Of a stretch of 29,481 bases of DNA, positions 22,371 to 29,365 are shown in pieces (position 1 is the first letter of the stretch; the number at the start of each line of letters is the position of its first letter). The position numbers and the translations under genes were made by a program. Source of the DNA: AC-50 sp035640455 (GTDB lineage: Bacteria > Actinomycetota > Thermoleophilia > Gaiellales > Gaiellaceae). The stretch is taken from contig DASQWB010000131.1 of the NCBI GenBank assembly GCA_035640455.1, forward strand, positions 1 through 29,481, written 5' to 3'. The notes under the pieces are model-generated. The model worked only from the letters and a program-made list of their open reading frames with translations, made no database searches and was not told the origin of the DNA.

Positions 22371-22392
22371 AAATGCTGGCGCATTTTCAGCG
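22365..22392 (+). terminator. Hairpin overlapping the der stop codon
   Basis: cgctgaaaatgc (22365-22376) and gcattttcagcg (22381-22392) form a perfect 12-bp stem with loop tggc. The stem contains the TGA of der (22368-22370). It probably ends or attenuates transcription of the aroF-der unit before gpsA, though no T-tract follows. Confidence 0.7.
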
Positions 22393-22461
22393 GCCGGGTT
22401 AGTCCCTTCGCTTCGCTCGGGAGAGGGAAACAGCCCGATGCACCCATGAGAAGCTAGGCGC

Positions 22462-23418
22462 ATGAGGATCGTCGTCGTCGGCGGCGGGTCGTGGGGAACC
22501 GCGTTCTCGCGTCTGCTCGCCGACCGAGGGCACGACGTGACGCTCGCCTGCCGCGACCCGGAGCAGGCGCGCGCGATCAGCGAGACGGGCCGGAACCCGC
22601 GCTACCTCCGGATCGTCGACTTGCGCGGCATCCCGGCGACGCCGATCGCCGAGGCCCCCATCGCCGAAGCCGAGCTCGTCGTCCTCGCGCTCCCGAGCCG
22701 CGCGTTCGCCGAGGTCGTCGGCGCCCTGTCCGGAGCGGCGCCGGTCCTCAGCCTCACGAAGGGTCTCGACCCCGGCACGGGAAAGCGCCTCTCCACGCTC
22801 GTCGAGCGCCGGCCGGTCGCCGTCCTGTCGGGTCCGAATATGGCCGAAGAGGTCGCCGAAGGGTTGCCGACCGCGGCGGCGATCGCGAGCGAGGACGTCG
22901 CGCTCGCCGAGGAGCTCCAGCACGCGATCAACTCGCTCGTCTTCCGCGTCTACGTGAACGAGGACCTCGTCGGCGTCGAGCTCTGCGCGGCGGCGAAGAA
23001 CGTGATCGGCCTCGCGGCGGGGGGCGTCGACGGCCTCGGCCTCGGCGACAACGCGAAGGCGGCGCTCATCTCCCGCGGCCTGGCGGAGATGGCGCGACTC
23101 GGCGAGGCCTGCGGCGCCCGGCCCGAGACCTTCGCCGGTCTCGCCGGCATGGGCGACCTCGTCGTCACGTGCTGGAGCCGCCACGGCCGGAACCGCCAAG
23201 CGGGGGAGCTGATCGCGCGGGGTGCCACGCCCGCCGAGGCCGCGGCCAGGATCGGCATGGTCGTCGAGGGCCTGACGACGGCGCCCGTCCTGCGCGACCT
23301 CTCGCGCCGGCTCGGGATCGAGCTTCCCATCACGGAGGGGGTCTGCAGCGTCCTCGCGGGGAAGAGCCTCGCCGAGCTCGTCGCCGGCCTGATGGGGAGG
23401 AAACCGACGGGAGAGTGA
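22462..23418 (+). CDS. gpsA: Glycerol-3-phosphate dehydrogenase [NAD(P)+]
   Basis: A 318-residue enzyme making sn-glycerol 3-phosphate for phospholipids. The dinucleotide motif is VVGGGSWGTAFSRLLA (residues 5-20). It is followed by LSLTKGLDPGTGKRLS, LSGPNMAEEVAEGLPTAAAI, the catalytic-lysine segment CAAAKNVIGLAAGGVDGLG with GDNAKAALISRG, and GLAGMGDLVVTCWSRHGRNR. All are typical of GpsA. It is separated from der by 91 bases containing the hairpin, so it may have its own promoter. It overlaps the next gene by GTGA. With plsC upstream this places two phospholipid-precursor genes in one cluster. Confidence 0.96.
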   Translation: MRIVVVGGGSWGTAFSRLLADRGHDVTLACRDPEQARAISETGRNPRYLRIVDLRGIPATPIAEAPIAEAELVVLALPSRAFAEVVGALSGAAPVLSLTKGLDPGTGKRLSTLVERRPVAVLSGPNMAEEVAEGLPTAAAIASEDVALAEELQHAINSLVFRVYVNEDLVGVELCAAAKNVIGLAAGGVDGLGLGDNAKAALISRGLAEMARLGEACGARPETFAGLAGMGDLVVTCWSRHGRNRQAGELIARGATPAEAAARIGMVVEGLTTAPVLRDLSRRLGIELPITEGVCSVLAGKSLAELVAGLMGRKPTGE

Positions 23419-24896
23419 GTACGATGCCGTCCATGAGGCGTCTCGCCGCGGCTGCGTTCCTCGCAGCCCTCGCGTTCGTCGGCGCCGGGTGCGGCGGCGG
23501 CTCGAAGTCGGGAGCCACCGGCAGCTCGGGCGCCGCGTCGCTCGTCTCCGCGAACGCGCCGTTCTACGCCTCGATCGACACGAGCCTCTCCTCCGACCAG
23601 TGGAAGGCGCTCAACTCGCTGCTCGACAAGTTTCCGGGCAAGGACAAGCTGCTGACCCAGCTCCGCCAGTCGCTCGAGAGCGACACGAAGGTGACGTGGA
23701 AGAACGACGTCAAGCCGGCGCTCGGCTCGGAGCTCGACGTCGCCGCCCTCGACCTCGATCCCGCCGGGAACGTCGTCGGCTTCCTGCAGCCGAAGGACGA
23801 GGACGCCTTCAACCGGTTCGTCAAGAAGACGAACGCCGAGGCGAAGAAGCCGAGCGACAAGATCTACGTCCTCGACTACAAGGGCTGGAAGGTGATCGCC
23901 GACAGCCAGGCGAAGCTCGACCGGTTCAAGCAGCAGGCCGGCTCGGGCGCGAAGCTTGCCGACGACTCGACCTTCAAGGACGCCACCGGCTCGCTCTCCG
24001 ACAAGGCGCTCGTGAAGATCTACGCGAACGGCCGCCAGATCTTCGACCGGTTCCGGCAGGCGTTTCCGCAGCTTGCCTCGTCGGGGGCGTCGAGCATCGA
24101 CTGGATCGCCGCCGAGCTCGTTGCGAAGGACGACGGGGTGGCTTTCGACGGCAACGTCAAGACGCACAGCAAGTCGAAAGCCAAGCCGTACGAGGCCAAG
24201 CTCCTCGGCGAGGTTCCGTCCGGCGCGATCCTGTACCTCTCGTTCAACGGCAGCGCGGCGCAGTCGCAGCTCCAGAAGGCGTTCCGCTCCGGCGCCGGGT
24301 CGCTGTCGCCGCAGGCGCTCCCGTTCCTGCGGCTCCTCCAGCAGCTCGCCCCGCTCTTCGCGCACGAGAACGCGCTCTACGTCCGGGCGGGCGGCGCGCT
24401 CATCCCCGAGGTGACGCTGGTCACGCAGCCGGACAACACGAGCCAGGGCGTCGCCACGATCGACAAGCTCGTCGCCTCGCTCGGGAAGAGCTTCGGCCTG
24501 CCGCTCCATCCGCGGCCGGTCACGATCGCCGGCGCCCCGTTCAAGGAGCTGAACCTCGGCAACGTCTCGCTCTTCTACGGCGCCGTCGACGGCAAGGTCG
24601 TCCTCACCGACGCGCAGCGAGCCGTCTCCGACCTCGAGAGCGGTGGCTCGAAGCTGAAGGACGACTCGACCTTCGAGGACGCGAAGAAGGCCTCCGGCCT
24701 GCCCGACCAGACGAACGGGTTCGTCTACCTCGACCTGAAGGACGCGATCCCGCTACTCGAGAGCCTCGTCCAGCTCGGCGGCGTCCAAGCGCCCCGGGAG
24801 GTCTCCGACAACCTGCGGCCGCTCCAGTCGTTCACGGCCTGGTCGACGACGGACGGCGACCTGCGCAAGTTCAGCGTCTTCCTCCAGCTCAAGTAG
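23415..24896 (+). CDS. Putative DUF3352-type lipoprotein
   Basis: A 493-residue protein with start GTG 23415 overlapping gpsA (ATG 23424 and 23433 are in-frame alternatives). The N-terminus MRRLAAAAFLAALAFVGAGC followed by a Gly/Ser linker is a signal peptide with a lipobox-like cysteine at about residue 26, making it a probable substrate for Lgt. The mature protein is a long helical/beta repeat-like domain: PFYASIDTSLSSDQWKALNS, LGSELDVAALDLD, FLQPKDEDAFNRFVKKTN, and a related second half with VDGKVVLTDAQRAVSDLE and TNGFVYLDLKDAIPLLESL. It resembles DUF3352 proteins, whose function is unknown. The two halves share the pattern KLxDDSTFxDA, suggesting an internal duplication. Confidence 0.8.
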   Translation: MSTMPSMRRLAAAAFLAALAFVGAGCGGGSKSGATGSSGAASLVSANAPFYASIDTSLSSDQWKALNSLLDKFPGKDKLLTQLRQSLESDTKVTWKNDVKPALGSELDVAALDLDPAGNVVGFLQPKDEDAFNRFVKKTNAEAKKPSDKIYVLDYKGWKVIADSQAKLDRFKQQAGSGAKLADDSTFKDATGSLSDKALVKIYANGRQIFDRFRQAFPQLASSGASSIDWIAAELVAKDDGVAFDGNVKTHSKSKAKPYEAKLLGEVPSGAILYLSFNGSAAQSQLQKAFRSGAGSLSPQALPFLRLLQQLAPLFAHENALYVRAGGALIPEVTLVTQPDNTSQGVATIDKLVASLGKSFGLPLHPRPVTIAGAPFKELNLGNVSLFYGAVDGKVVLTDAQRAVSDLESGGSKLKDDSTFEDAKKASGLPDQTNGFVYLDLKDAIPLLESLVQLGGVQAPREVSDNLRPLQSFTAWSTTDGDLRKFSVFLQLK

Positions 24897-24899
24897 CCG

Positions 24900-26201
24900 G
24901 TGGCGCGCGAGTTCCAGTTCACCTCCGAGTCGGTCACGGAGGGTCATCCGGACAAGGTCGCCGACCAGGTCTCCGACGCCGTCCTCGACGCCGTGCTCCG
25001 CGACGACCCCGCCGGGCGCGTCGCCTGCGAGACGCTCATCACGACCGGCCTCGTCGTCGTCGCGGGCGAGATCACGACCGAGACGTGGGTAGACGTCTCG
25101 AACATCGTCCGCGACACGATCGGCCGGATCGGCTACACCCATTCCGAGTACGGGTTCGACGCGACCACCTGCGGCGTCGTCGTCGCGATCGATCCGCAGT
25201 CGCCCGACATCGCGCAGGGCGTCGACTCCTCGTACGAGGTGCAGCACGACCCGGGCGACGACGACCCCCTCGACCGCGTCGGCGCCGGCGACCAGGGGAT
25301 GATGTTCGGCTACGCGACGAACGAGACGGCCGAGCTGATGCCGCTGCCGATCATGCTCGCGCACAAGGTGTGCCGGCGCCTCGCCGGCGTCCGGAAGTCG
25401 GAGCAGCTCAAGTACCTGCGGCCCGACGGCAAGGCGCAGGTGACCGTCCGCTACGAGGTCGACGACCTCGGCCGCCAGCGCCCGGTCGAGATCGACCGCG
25501 TCCTCGTCTCCACCCAGCACGCGGAGGGCATCGACCCGGAGACGATCAAGGAGGACGTGATCGAGCACGTGCTCCACCCGGTGCTGCCGCGCGACCTCTA
25601 CGACGAGCGGCGCTTCGGCGAGCGCGACTTCGTCTTCGTCAACCCGACCGGCAAGTTCGTCCTCGGCGGCCCGATGGGCGACACCGGCCTCACCGGCCGC
25701 AAGATCATCGTCGACACGTACGGAGGCGCGGCGCGGCACGGCGGCGGCGCGTTCTCGGGCAAGGATCCGACGAAGGTCGACCGCTCGGCCGCGTACGCGG
25801 CCCGCTACGTGGCGAAGAACGTCGTCGCCGCCGGGCTCGCCGACCGCTGCGAGGTGAACGTCGCCTACGCGATCGGCGTCGCCCATCCCGTCTCGGTCGC
25901 CGTCGCCACCTTCGGGACGGAGCGGATCCCGCCCGACCGCATCGAGGATCTCGTCCGCGAGCACTTCGACCTCCGCCCGGCGGCGATCCTCCGCGACCTC
26001 GATCTGCGTCGGCCGATCTTCGCGAAGACGGCGGCCTACGGCCACTTCGGGCGGGACGACCACGACTTCAGCTGGGAGCGCGTCGACCGCGCCGAGGCGC
26101 TCCGGAAGGCGGCCGGCCTGGAGCCGCGCGTGGCGGCCGAGCGGGAGCTCGGCCCCGACGCCGCGGCGCCGTTCGCCGCCTACGACGTGCACGACGCCTA
26201 A
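24900..26201 (+). CDS. metK: S-adenosylmethionine synthetase
   Basis: A 433-residue enzyme making SAM from methionine and ATP. Motifs: FTSESVTEGHPDKVADQVSD near the N-terminus, VGAGDQGMMFGYA at about residue 128, and the P-loop-like GGGAFSGKDPTKVDRS at about 280, then RYVAKNVVAAGLADRCEV and YGHFGRDDHDFSWE. GTG 24900 follows the previous stop by three bases. The normal family end (FSWERVDRAEALRKAAGL) is followed by about 28 extra residues rich in Ala/Glu that I do not recognise, making this protein longer than typical. No SAM riboswitch is seen, as expected for a downstream gene. Confidence 0.97.
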   Translation: MAREFQFTSESVTEGHPDKVADQVSDAVLDAVLRDDPAGRVACETLITTGLVVVAGEITTETWVDVSNIVRDTIGRIGYTHSEYGFDATTCGVVVAIDPQSPDIAQGVDSSYEVQHDPGDDDPLDRVGAGDQGMMFGYATNETAELMPLPIMLAHKVCRRLAGVRKSEQLKYLRPDGKAQVTVRYEVDDLGRQRPVEIDRVLVSTQHAEGIDPETIKEDVIEHVLHPVLPRDLYDERRFGERDFVFVNPTGKFVLGGPMGDTGLTGRKIIVDTYGGAARHGGGAFSGKDPTKVDRSAAYAARYVAKNVVAAGLADRCEVNVAYAIGVAHPVSVAVATFGTERIPPDRIEDLVREHFDLRPAAILRDLDLRRPIFAKTAAYGHFGRDDHDFSWERVDRAEALRKAAGLEPRVAAERELGPDAAAPFAAYDVHDA

Positions 26202-26232
26202 TCCGGATCGCCTTCTTTCCCACCTTCAGGGA

Positions 26233-26247
26233 TATTCTTCCCGAATA
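26233..26247. promoter_or_regulatory. Inverted repeat and possible -10 at the HTH-MNT gene start
   Basis: TATTC (26233-26237) and GAATA (26243-26247) form an inverted repeat directly before ATG 26248. TATTCT also fits the TANNNT -10 pattern 9 bases before the start codon, so the transcript would be nearly leaderless. The encoded protein has a helix-turn-helix and might bind this site to repress itself. Confidence 0.4.
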
Positions 26248-26835
26248 ATGGGAAGACAAGATCAGCTCACGCCGCTCTTTCGGTCGCCGAGCCAAGGCCG
26301 CATCCTCGCGGCGCTTCTCTTGGGCCAATCGGACGAGCCCCTCACGATTGCCGAGATCGGTCGCAGGGCGCATGCCCCGTCTTCGACCGCCCACCGGGAG
26401 ATCGACCGATTGGAGCGGTATGGCATCGTGACGTCGCGGCGCTTCGCGCAGACTCGCCTCGTGCGCGTGGACGAGCACAACCCGTACCTCGGGGACCTGC
26501 GGTCGCTCGTGATGAAGGCGTACGGCCCGGCGGCGATCCTCGGGCAGCTTCTCGGCGAAGTTCGAGGCATCGAAGCGGTCTACGTCTTCGGCTCTTGGGC
26601 AGGGCGGCTCGCGGGAGAACCTGGCCCGCCACCGGGCGACGTCGACCTGCTCGTCGTCGGTCATCCGGATCCTGACGCGCTCGACGCGGCGGTGCGGGAG
26701 GCGGAAGCGAGCCTCGGACGCGAAGTCCAGCCCACCGTCGTCTCACCATCGGAATGGGACGCGGCGCGATCCCCCCTTCTGCGCACGATCAAGAAGCGGC
26801 CCCTGGTGCCGGTCGCTTTGGCCCGCGATGACTGA
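26248..26835 (+). CDS. Winged-helix protein fused to minimal nucleotidyltransferase (MNT) domain
   Basis: A 195-residue protein. Residues 5-85 are a winged helix of ArsR/MarR-like type (SPSQGRILAALLLG, LTIAEIGRRAHAPSSTAHRE, IDRLERYGIVTSRR). Residues 100-185 form an MNT domain: VYVFGSWAGRLAGEPG, then DVDLLVVG with the paired aspartates after the G-S motif, and a C-terminal helix region RSPLLRTIKKRPLVPV. Stand-alone MNT proteins pair with HEPN proteins as toxin-antitoxin systems, the MNT acting as antitoxin by modifying HEPN. The ATG lacks an RBS and follows the inverted repeat at 26233. It overlaps the next, frame-disrupted HEPN-like gene by 8 bases. Confidence 0.85.
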   Translation: MGRQDQLTPLFRSPSQGRILAALLLGQSDEPLTIAEIGRRAHAPSSTAHREIDRLERYGIVTSRRFAQTRLVRVDEHNPYLGDLRSLVMKAYGPAAILGQLLGEVRGIEAVYVFGSWAGRLAGEPGPPPGDVDLLVVGHPDPDALDAAVREAEASLGREVQPTVVSPSEWDAARSPLLRTIKKRPLVPVALARDD

Positions 26836-27256
26836 CGCGCTGCAGCACCTCTTGGAGGCTGGGCTGCTGGAGGAAGTCGAACCACACGGTGAGGACGCCG
26901 TTCTCCGACTCGATGAGGCGGAGCGACACCTCTCTTCTGCAGAACAGATCGCCGCGGAGGATCCGAGCGGCGCACCTCGCATATGACGCGGCTCGAAAGG
27001 CGGCGACCGCCCACATGCTCGCTCGTGGTCTGCGTGTGACGAATCGACCAGGTGCGCACGCAACAACCGGTCGCTACGCGTTGAACGAGATCGGCGAAGC
27101 CTTCGCTCCGTTCGATCGGATGCGGAGACGCCGTAACCGCTCCGAGTACGGAACGAGTTCATCAGCGAGCTGGAGGTCGCCGACGCGGTAGCCAGCGGCC
27201 GCATCATGCTCGAAGCCGTTCGGGCGGCTTTGGCGAGGGATGAAGGCGCTGACTAG
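26828..27256 (+). pseudogene. HEPN-domain-like partner gene disrupted by two frameshifts
   Basis: Starting at ATG 26828 the frame reads MTDALQHLLEAGLLEEVEPH, on through LDEAERHLSSAEQIAAEDPS, and stops at TGA 26984-26986. Shifting at about 26969 (one extra G) continues as AHLAYDAARKAATAHMLARG, then a region ending RNRSEYGT. A second shift at about 27153 (one base missing) continues EFISELEVADAVASGRIMLE and AVRAAL to TAG 27254-27256. The two shifts cancel, so the intact ancestor would be 142 residues, typical of HEPN proteins. The pattern DAARKAATAHMLA followed by RNRxEY is HEPN-like; the RxxxxH RNase motif is not evident. Either a pseudogene or two sequencing errors. Confidence 0.75.
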
Positions 27257-27939
27257 GCTGCGCGGCGCACGAAGAGCCCCGCCGCCGCCTTCTCGCCGAC
27301 CGCGCGCAGGGACCCGTTCAGCCGGACCGTGAACTGCCCGGCGGCGGGCTGCACCTCGTGGATCTCGATCTCGGCGCCCGGCGTCAGGCCCTGGTCGTAG
27401 AACCAGTGCAGGAGCTCGCCGTCGTGCTCGGCGAGGCGGACGATCGTCGCGCGCGCCCCGGGCTCGAGCTCCGTCAGTGGTGCTAGCTCGGGGTTCTCGG
27501 CCTGCTCGACGGCCGGGTTGACCGGCCAGCCGTGCGGGCAGCGGTCGGGGCCGCCGAGCCGGCGGTCGATGCGCTCGATCATGTCGTCTGAGAACGTGTC
27601 GCCGAGCTCGTCGGCGTGGACGTGCGCCTCGGCAGCCGTGTAGCCCATGAAGTCGGTGAGCAGGCGCTCGATGATCCGGTGCTTGCGCACGACGCGCTCG
27701 GCCCGCTCCTGCCCGGTCGGGGTGAGCAGCGCCTCCTTGCGCCGGCCGCGCTCGATCAGGCCCTCGGCCTCGAGCCGCTTGAGCATCTCACCGGCGGACG
27801 CGCGCGAGACGTGCAGCATCTCCGCGACGCGTGAGGCGAGCGGGAGCGCGCCGCCCGCCTTCGGCGTGTACTCCCCGATCGGGAAGGCCAGGAAGTAGAT
27901 CGTCTCGAGGTACTCGTCGATCGAGTGGCCCTGTGCCAT
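27253..27939 (-). CDS. DtxR/MntR-family metal-dependent transcriptional regulator
   Basis: A 228-residue regulator. ATG 27939 has a strong RBS (ggaggtga). The N-terminal winged helix (SIDEYLETIYFLAFPIGEYT, then LASRVAEMLHVSRASAGEML) is followed by the dimerisation/metal domain (VRKHRIIERLLTDFMGYTAA) and a C-terminal FeoA/SH3-like domain (about 152-228). Metal-site residues H87, E91 and H106/H108 are present, but the conserved E-H pair in the third helix reads G113-D114. The protein has a longer wing region (YTPKAGGALP) than usual. It is divergent from a ZIP transporter with a perfect operator between, so it probably controls metal uptake; the altered site could change metal choice. The stop overlaps the HEPN-like gene. 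Confidence 0.9.
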   Translation of the reverse strand: MAQGHSIDEYLETIYFLAFPIGEYTPKAGGALPLASRVAEMLHVSRASAGEMLKRLEAEGLIERGRRKEALLTPTGQERAERVVRKHRIIERLLTDFMGYTAAEAHVHADELGDTFSDDMIERIDRRLGGPDRCPHGWPVNPAVEQAENPELAPLTELEPGARATIVRLAEHDGELLHWFYDQGLTPGAEIEIHEVQPAAGQFTVRLNGSLRAVGEKAAAGLFVRRAA

Positions 27940-27974
27940 CGCTCACCTCCGGCGGCCATGATAATTCCGCTTGC

Positions 27975-27992
27975 TGTAAGGTGACCCTTACA
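27975..27992. promoter_or_regulatory. Perfect inverted-repeat operator between dtxR-like and ZIP genes
   Basis: TGTAAGG (27975-27981), spacer TGAC, CCTTACA (27986-27992) is an 18-base perfect inverted repeat in the 53-base divergent gap. It lies right before the chosen TTG start of the ZIP gene, covers its likely ribosome-binding site (AAGGTGA) and sits just downstream of a -10-like GATAAT (27960-27965). Arrangement and symmetry match DtxR-type operators although the sequence differs from the classic TTAGGTTAGCCTAACC. Confidence 0.75.
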
Positions 27993-28820
27993 TTGTCGAC
28001 CGCCCAGATCCTAGGACTCGGCGCGATCGCCGGGCTGACCATCTTCATCGGGCTTCCGGTGGGGCGGATGCACGCGCTCGACATGCGCTTGAAGTGCTTC
28101 CTCAGCTCGACGGCGACGGGCATCTTGCTCTTCCTGCTGTGGGACATCCTGAGCGGTGCCGTCGAGCCGGTCGAGGAGGCTCTGAAGGCGGGCCGAGACG
28201 GCCGGTTCGCGTGGCTCGCCACCCTGCTCGCCGCCGGCTTCTTCGTCGGCCTTCTGTCGCTCGTCGCATACGACGCCTGGATGAAGCGCCGGCGGCGGAA
28301 GACCTTCGTCAGCGCGGGGGCCGCCGCCGCTACGGACTACGAGCACCACTTCGTGGGCCTCTCGCCGGCCCGCTGGCTCGCCGTCTTCATCGCCACCGGC
28401 ATCGGTCTGCACAACTTCTCGGAAGGGCTCGCGATCGGACAGTCGGCGGCGCGCGACGAGATCAGCCTGGCGCTCGTTCTCGCCATCGGCTTTGGCCTGC
28501 ACAACGCCACCGAGGGCTTCGGCATCGTCGCTCCGCTCGCGACCGAGCCAGGGGCGCCCAGCTGGGGCTTTCTCGCGCTGCTGGGTGTCGTCGGCGGCGG
28601 GCCCACCTTCTTCGGGACGCTGCTCGGCCAGGCATGGGTGAACGAGAGCCTTTCGGTGGCGGTACTTGCCCTCGCCGCCGGCTCGATCCTCTACGTCGTG
28701 ATGGAGCTCCTGAACGTGAGCCGCGCGTTCGGCTCGAAGCAGGCGACGACGCTCGGGATCCTGCTCGGGCTCGTGCTCGGCTTCGGGACCGACTTCATCC
28801 TCGTCGCAGCCGGCGCCTGA
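27993..28820 (+). CDS. ZIP-family metal transporter
   Basis: A 275-residue membrane protein (from TTG 27993; GTG 27981 inside the operator would add four residues) that imports divalent metal such as Zn, Mn or Fe. Eight hydrophobic segments alternate with short loops; a His-containing loop follows TM3 (residues about 95-125, DAWMKRRRRK). The metal-binding helices carry GIGLHNFSEGLAIG (about residue 145) and GFGLHNATEGFGI (about 175), the paired H-N-x-x-E-G motifs of ZIP proteins. It is divergently arranged with the DtxR-family regulator and shares its operator, so it is probably repressed when metal is plentiful. Confidence 0.92.
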   Translation: MSTAQILGLGAIAGLTIFIGLPVGRMHALDMRLKCFLSSTATGILLFLLWDILSGAVEPVEEALKAGRDGRFAWLATLLAAGFFVGLLSLVAYDAWMKRRRRKTFVSAGAAAATDYEHHFVGLSPARWLAVFIATGIGLHNFSEGLAIGQSAARDEISLALVLAIGFGLHNATEGFGIVAPLATEPGAPSWGFLALLGVVGGGPTFFGTLLGQAWVNESLSVAVLALAAGSILYVVMELLNVSRAFGSKQATTLGILLGLVLGFGTDFILVAAGA

Positions 28821-28826
28821 GGCCGC

Positions 28827-28850
28827 GGAGGCCCGCTGCTGCGGGCCTCC
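28827..28850. terminator. Hairpin terminator between convergent ZIP and cupin genes
   Basis: ggaggcccgc (28827-28836) and gcgggcctcc (28841-28850) pair perfectly over 10 bp around loop tgct, 6 bases after the ZIP stop and 23 bases before the end of the convergent cupin gene. No T-tract; it likely serves both genes. Confidence 0.75.
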
Positions 28851-28873
28851 GGTGGGCAATGCGCGGTCGGTTG

Positions 28874-29365
28874 TTACGCGGCACAGGTGGGCGGGGGTGC
28901 GCCTTCGCCGGCCGGCGGCTCCCGGAGCACCGTCGCGTCGGCGGGCAGGAAGTAGAGCGAGTAGAAGTCCGCTCCTTCGGGGCCTGCCGTCGCAAGATGC
29001 ACCTTGAGTCCCGTCGCGAAGCCCTCGCCGTCGATGTACGTTGTGACGTGGCAGTGCTCATCGGTGAGGGTGAGGCTGCCGCCGACGACCAGCACGAGGT
29101 TCGGCCCCGGGTGCGTGTGCCAGAGCGTCGACTGCCCGGGTGCGAAACGCAGGTGCTGGAGGACGCCCTTCGTTCCGTGCGCTTGCTTGATCGCCCGTGT
29201 GAATGCGTCCACCGAGAGCACGTTCACCGACGACGCGCCGGCGAGCGTTCCGAGCGGCACGCCGGCCGGATCGACCGTCCGCGAGGGCAGTGCAGCGTAC
29301 GCCGCGAGCGCTGCCGCGCCCGCCGCGACCACGAGCGCCAGAGCCACGATTCTCTTCCTTCGCAT
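28874..29365 (-). CDS. Secreted cupin-domain protein
   Basis: A 163-residue exported protein. ATG 29365 has a strong RBS (aggaggt, about 7 bases upstream). The N-terminus MRRKRIVALALVVAAGAAAL then AAYAAL is a signal peptide or anchor. The cupin barrel includes LRFAPGQSTLWHTHPGPNLV (metal H-x-H) and LVVGGSLTLTDEHCHVTTYI; a late segment ADFYSLYFLPADATVLREPP closes the domain. Secreted single cupins of this type (H-T-H-P-G-P) are common in soil bacteria and of unknown role. Two cysteines (one in DEHCH, one near the end in PPPTCAA) might form a disulfide. It converges with the ZIP gene. Confidence 0.85.
   Translation of the reverse strand: MRRKRIVALALVVAAGAAALAAYAALPSRTVDPAGVPLGTLAGASSVNVLSVDAFTRAIKQAHGTKGVLQHLRFAPGQSTLWHTHPGPNLVLVVGGSLTLTDEHCHVTTYIDGEGFATGLKVHLATAGPEGADFYSLYFLPADATVLREPPAGEGAPPPTCAA

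Noticed and set aside
22393..22461. Second terminator hairpin (cttcgcttcgctcgggag)
   Set aside because: The bases do not pair convincingly; only the 22365-22392 stem is supported.
24896..24900. SAM riboswitch before metK
   Set aside because: metK follows the preceding stop codon by three bases within an operon; there is no space for a riboswitch.
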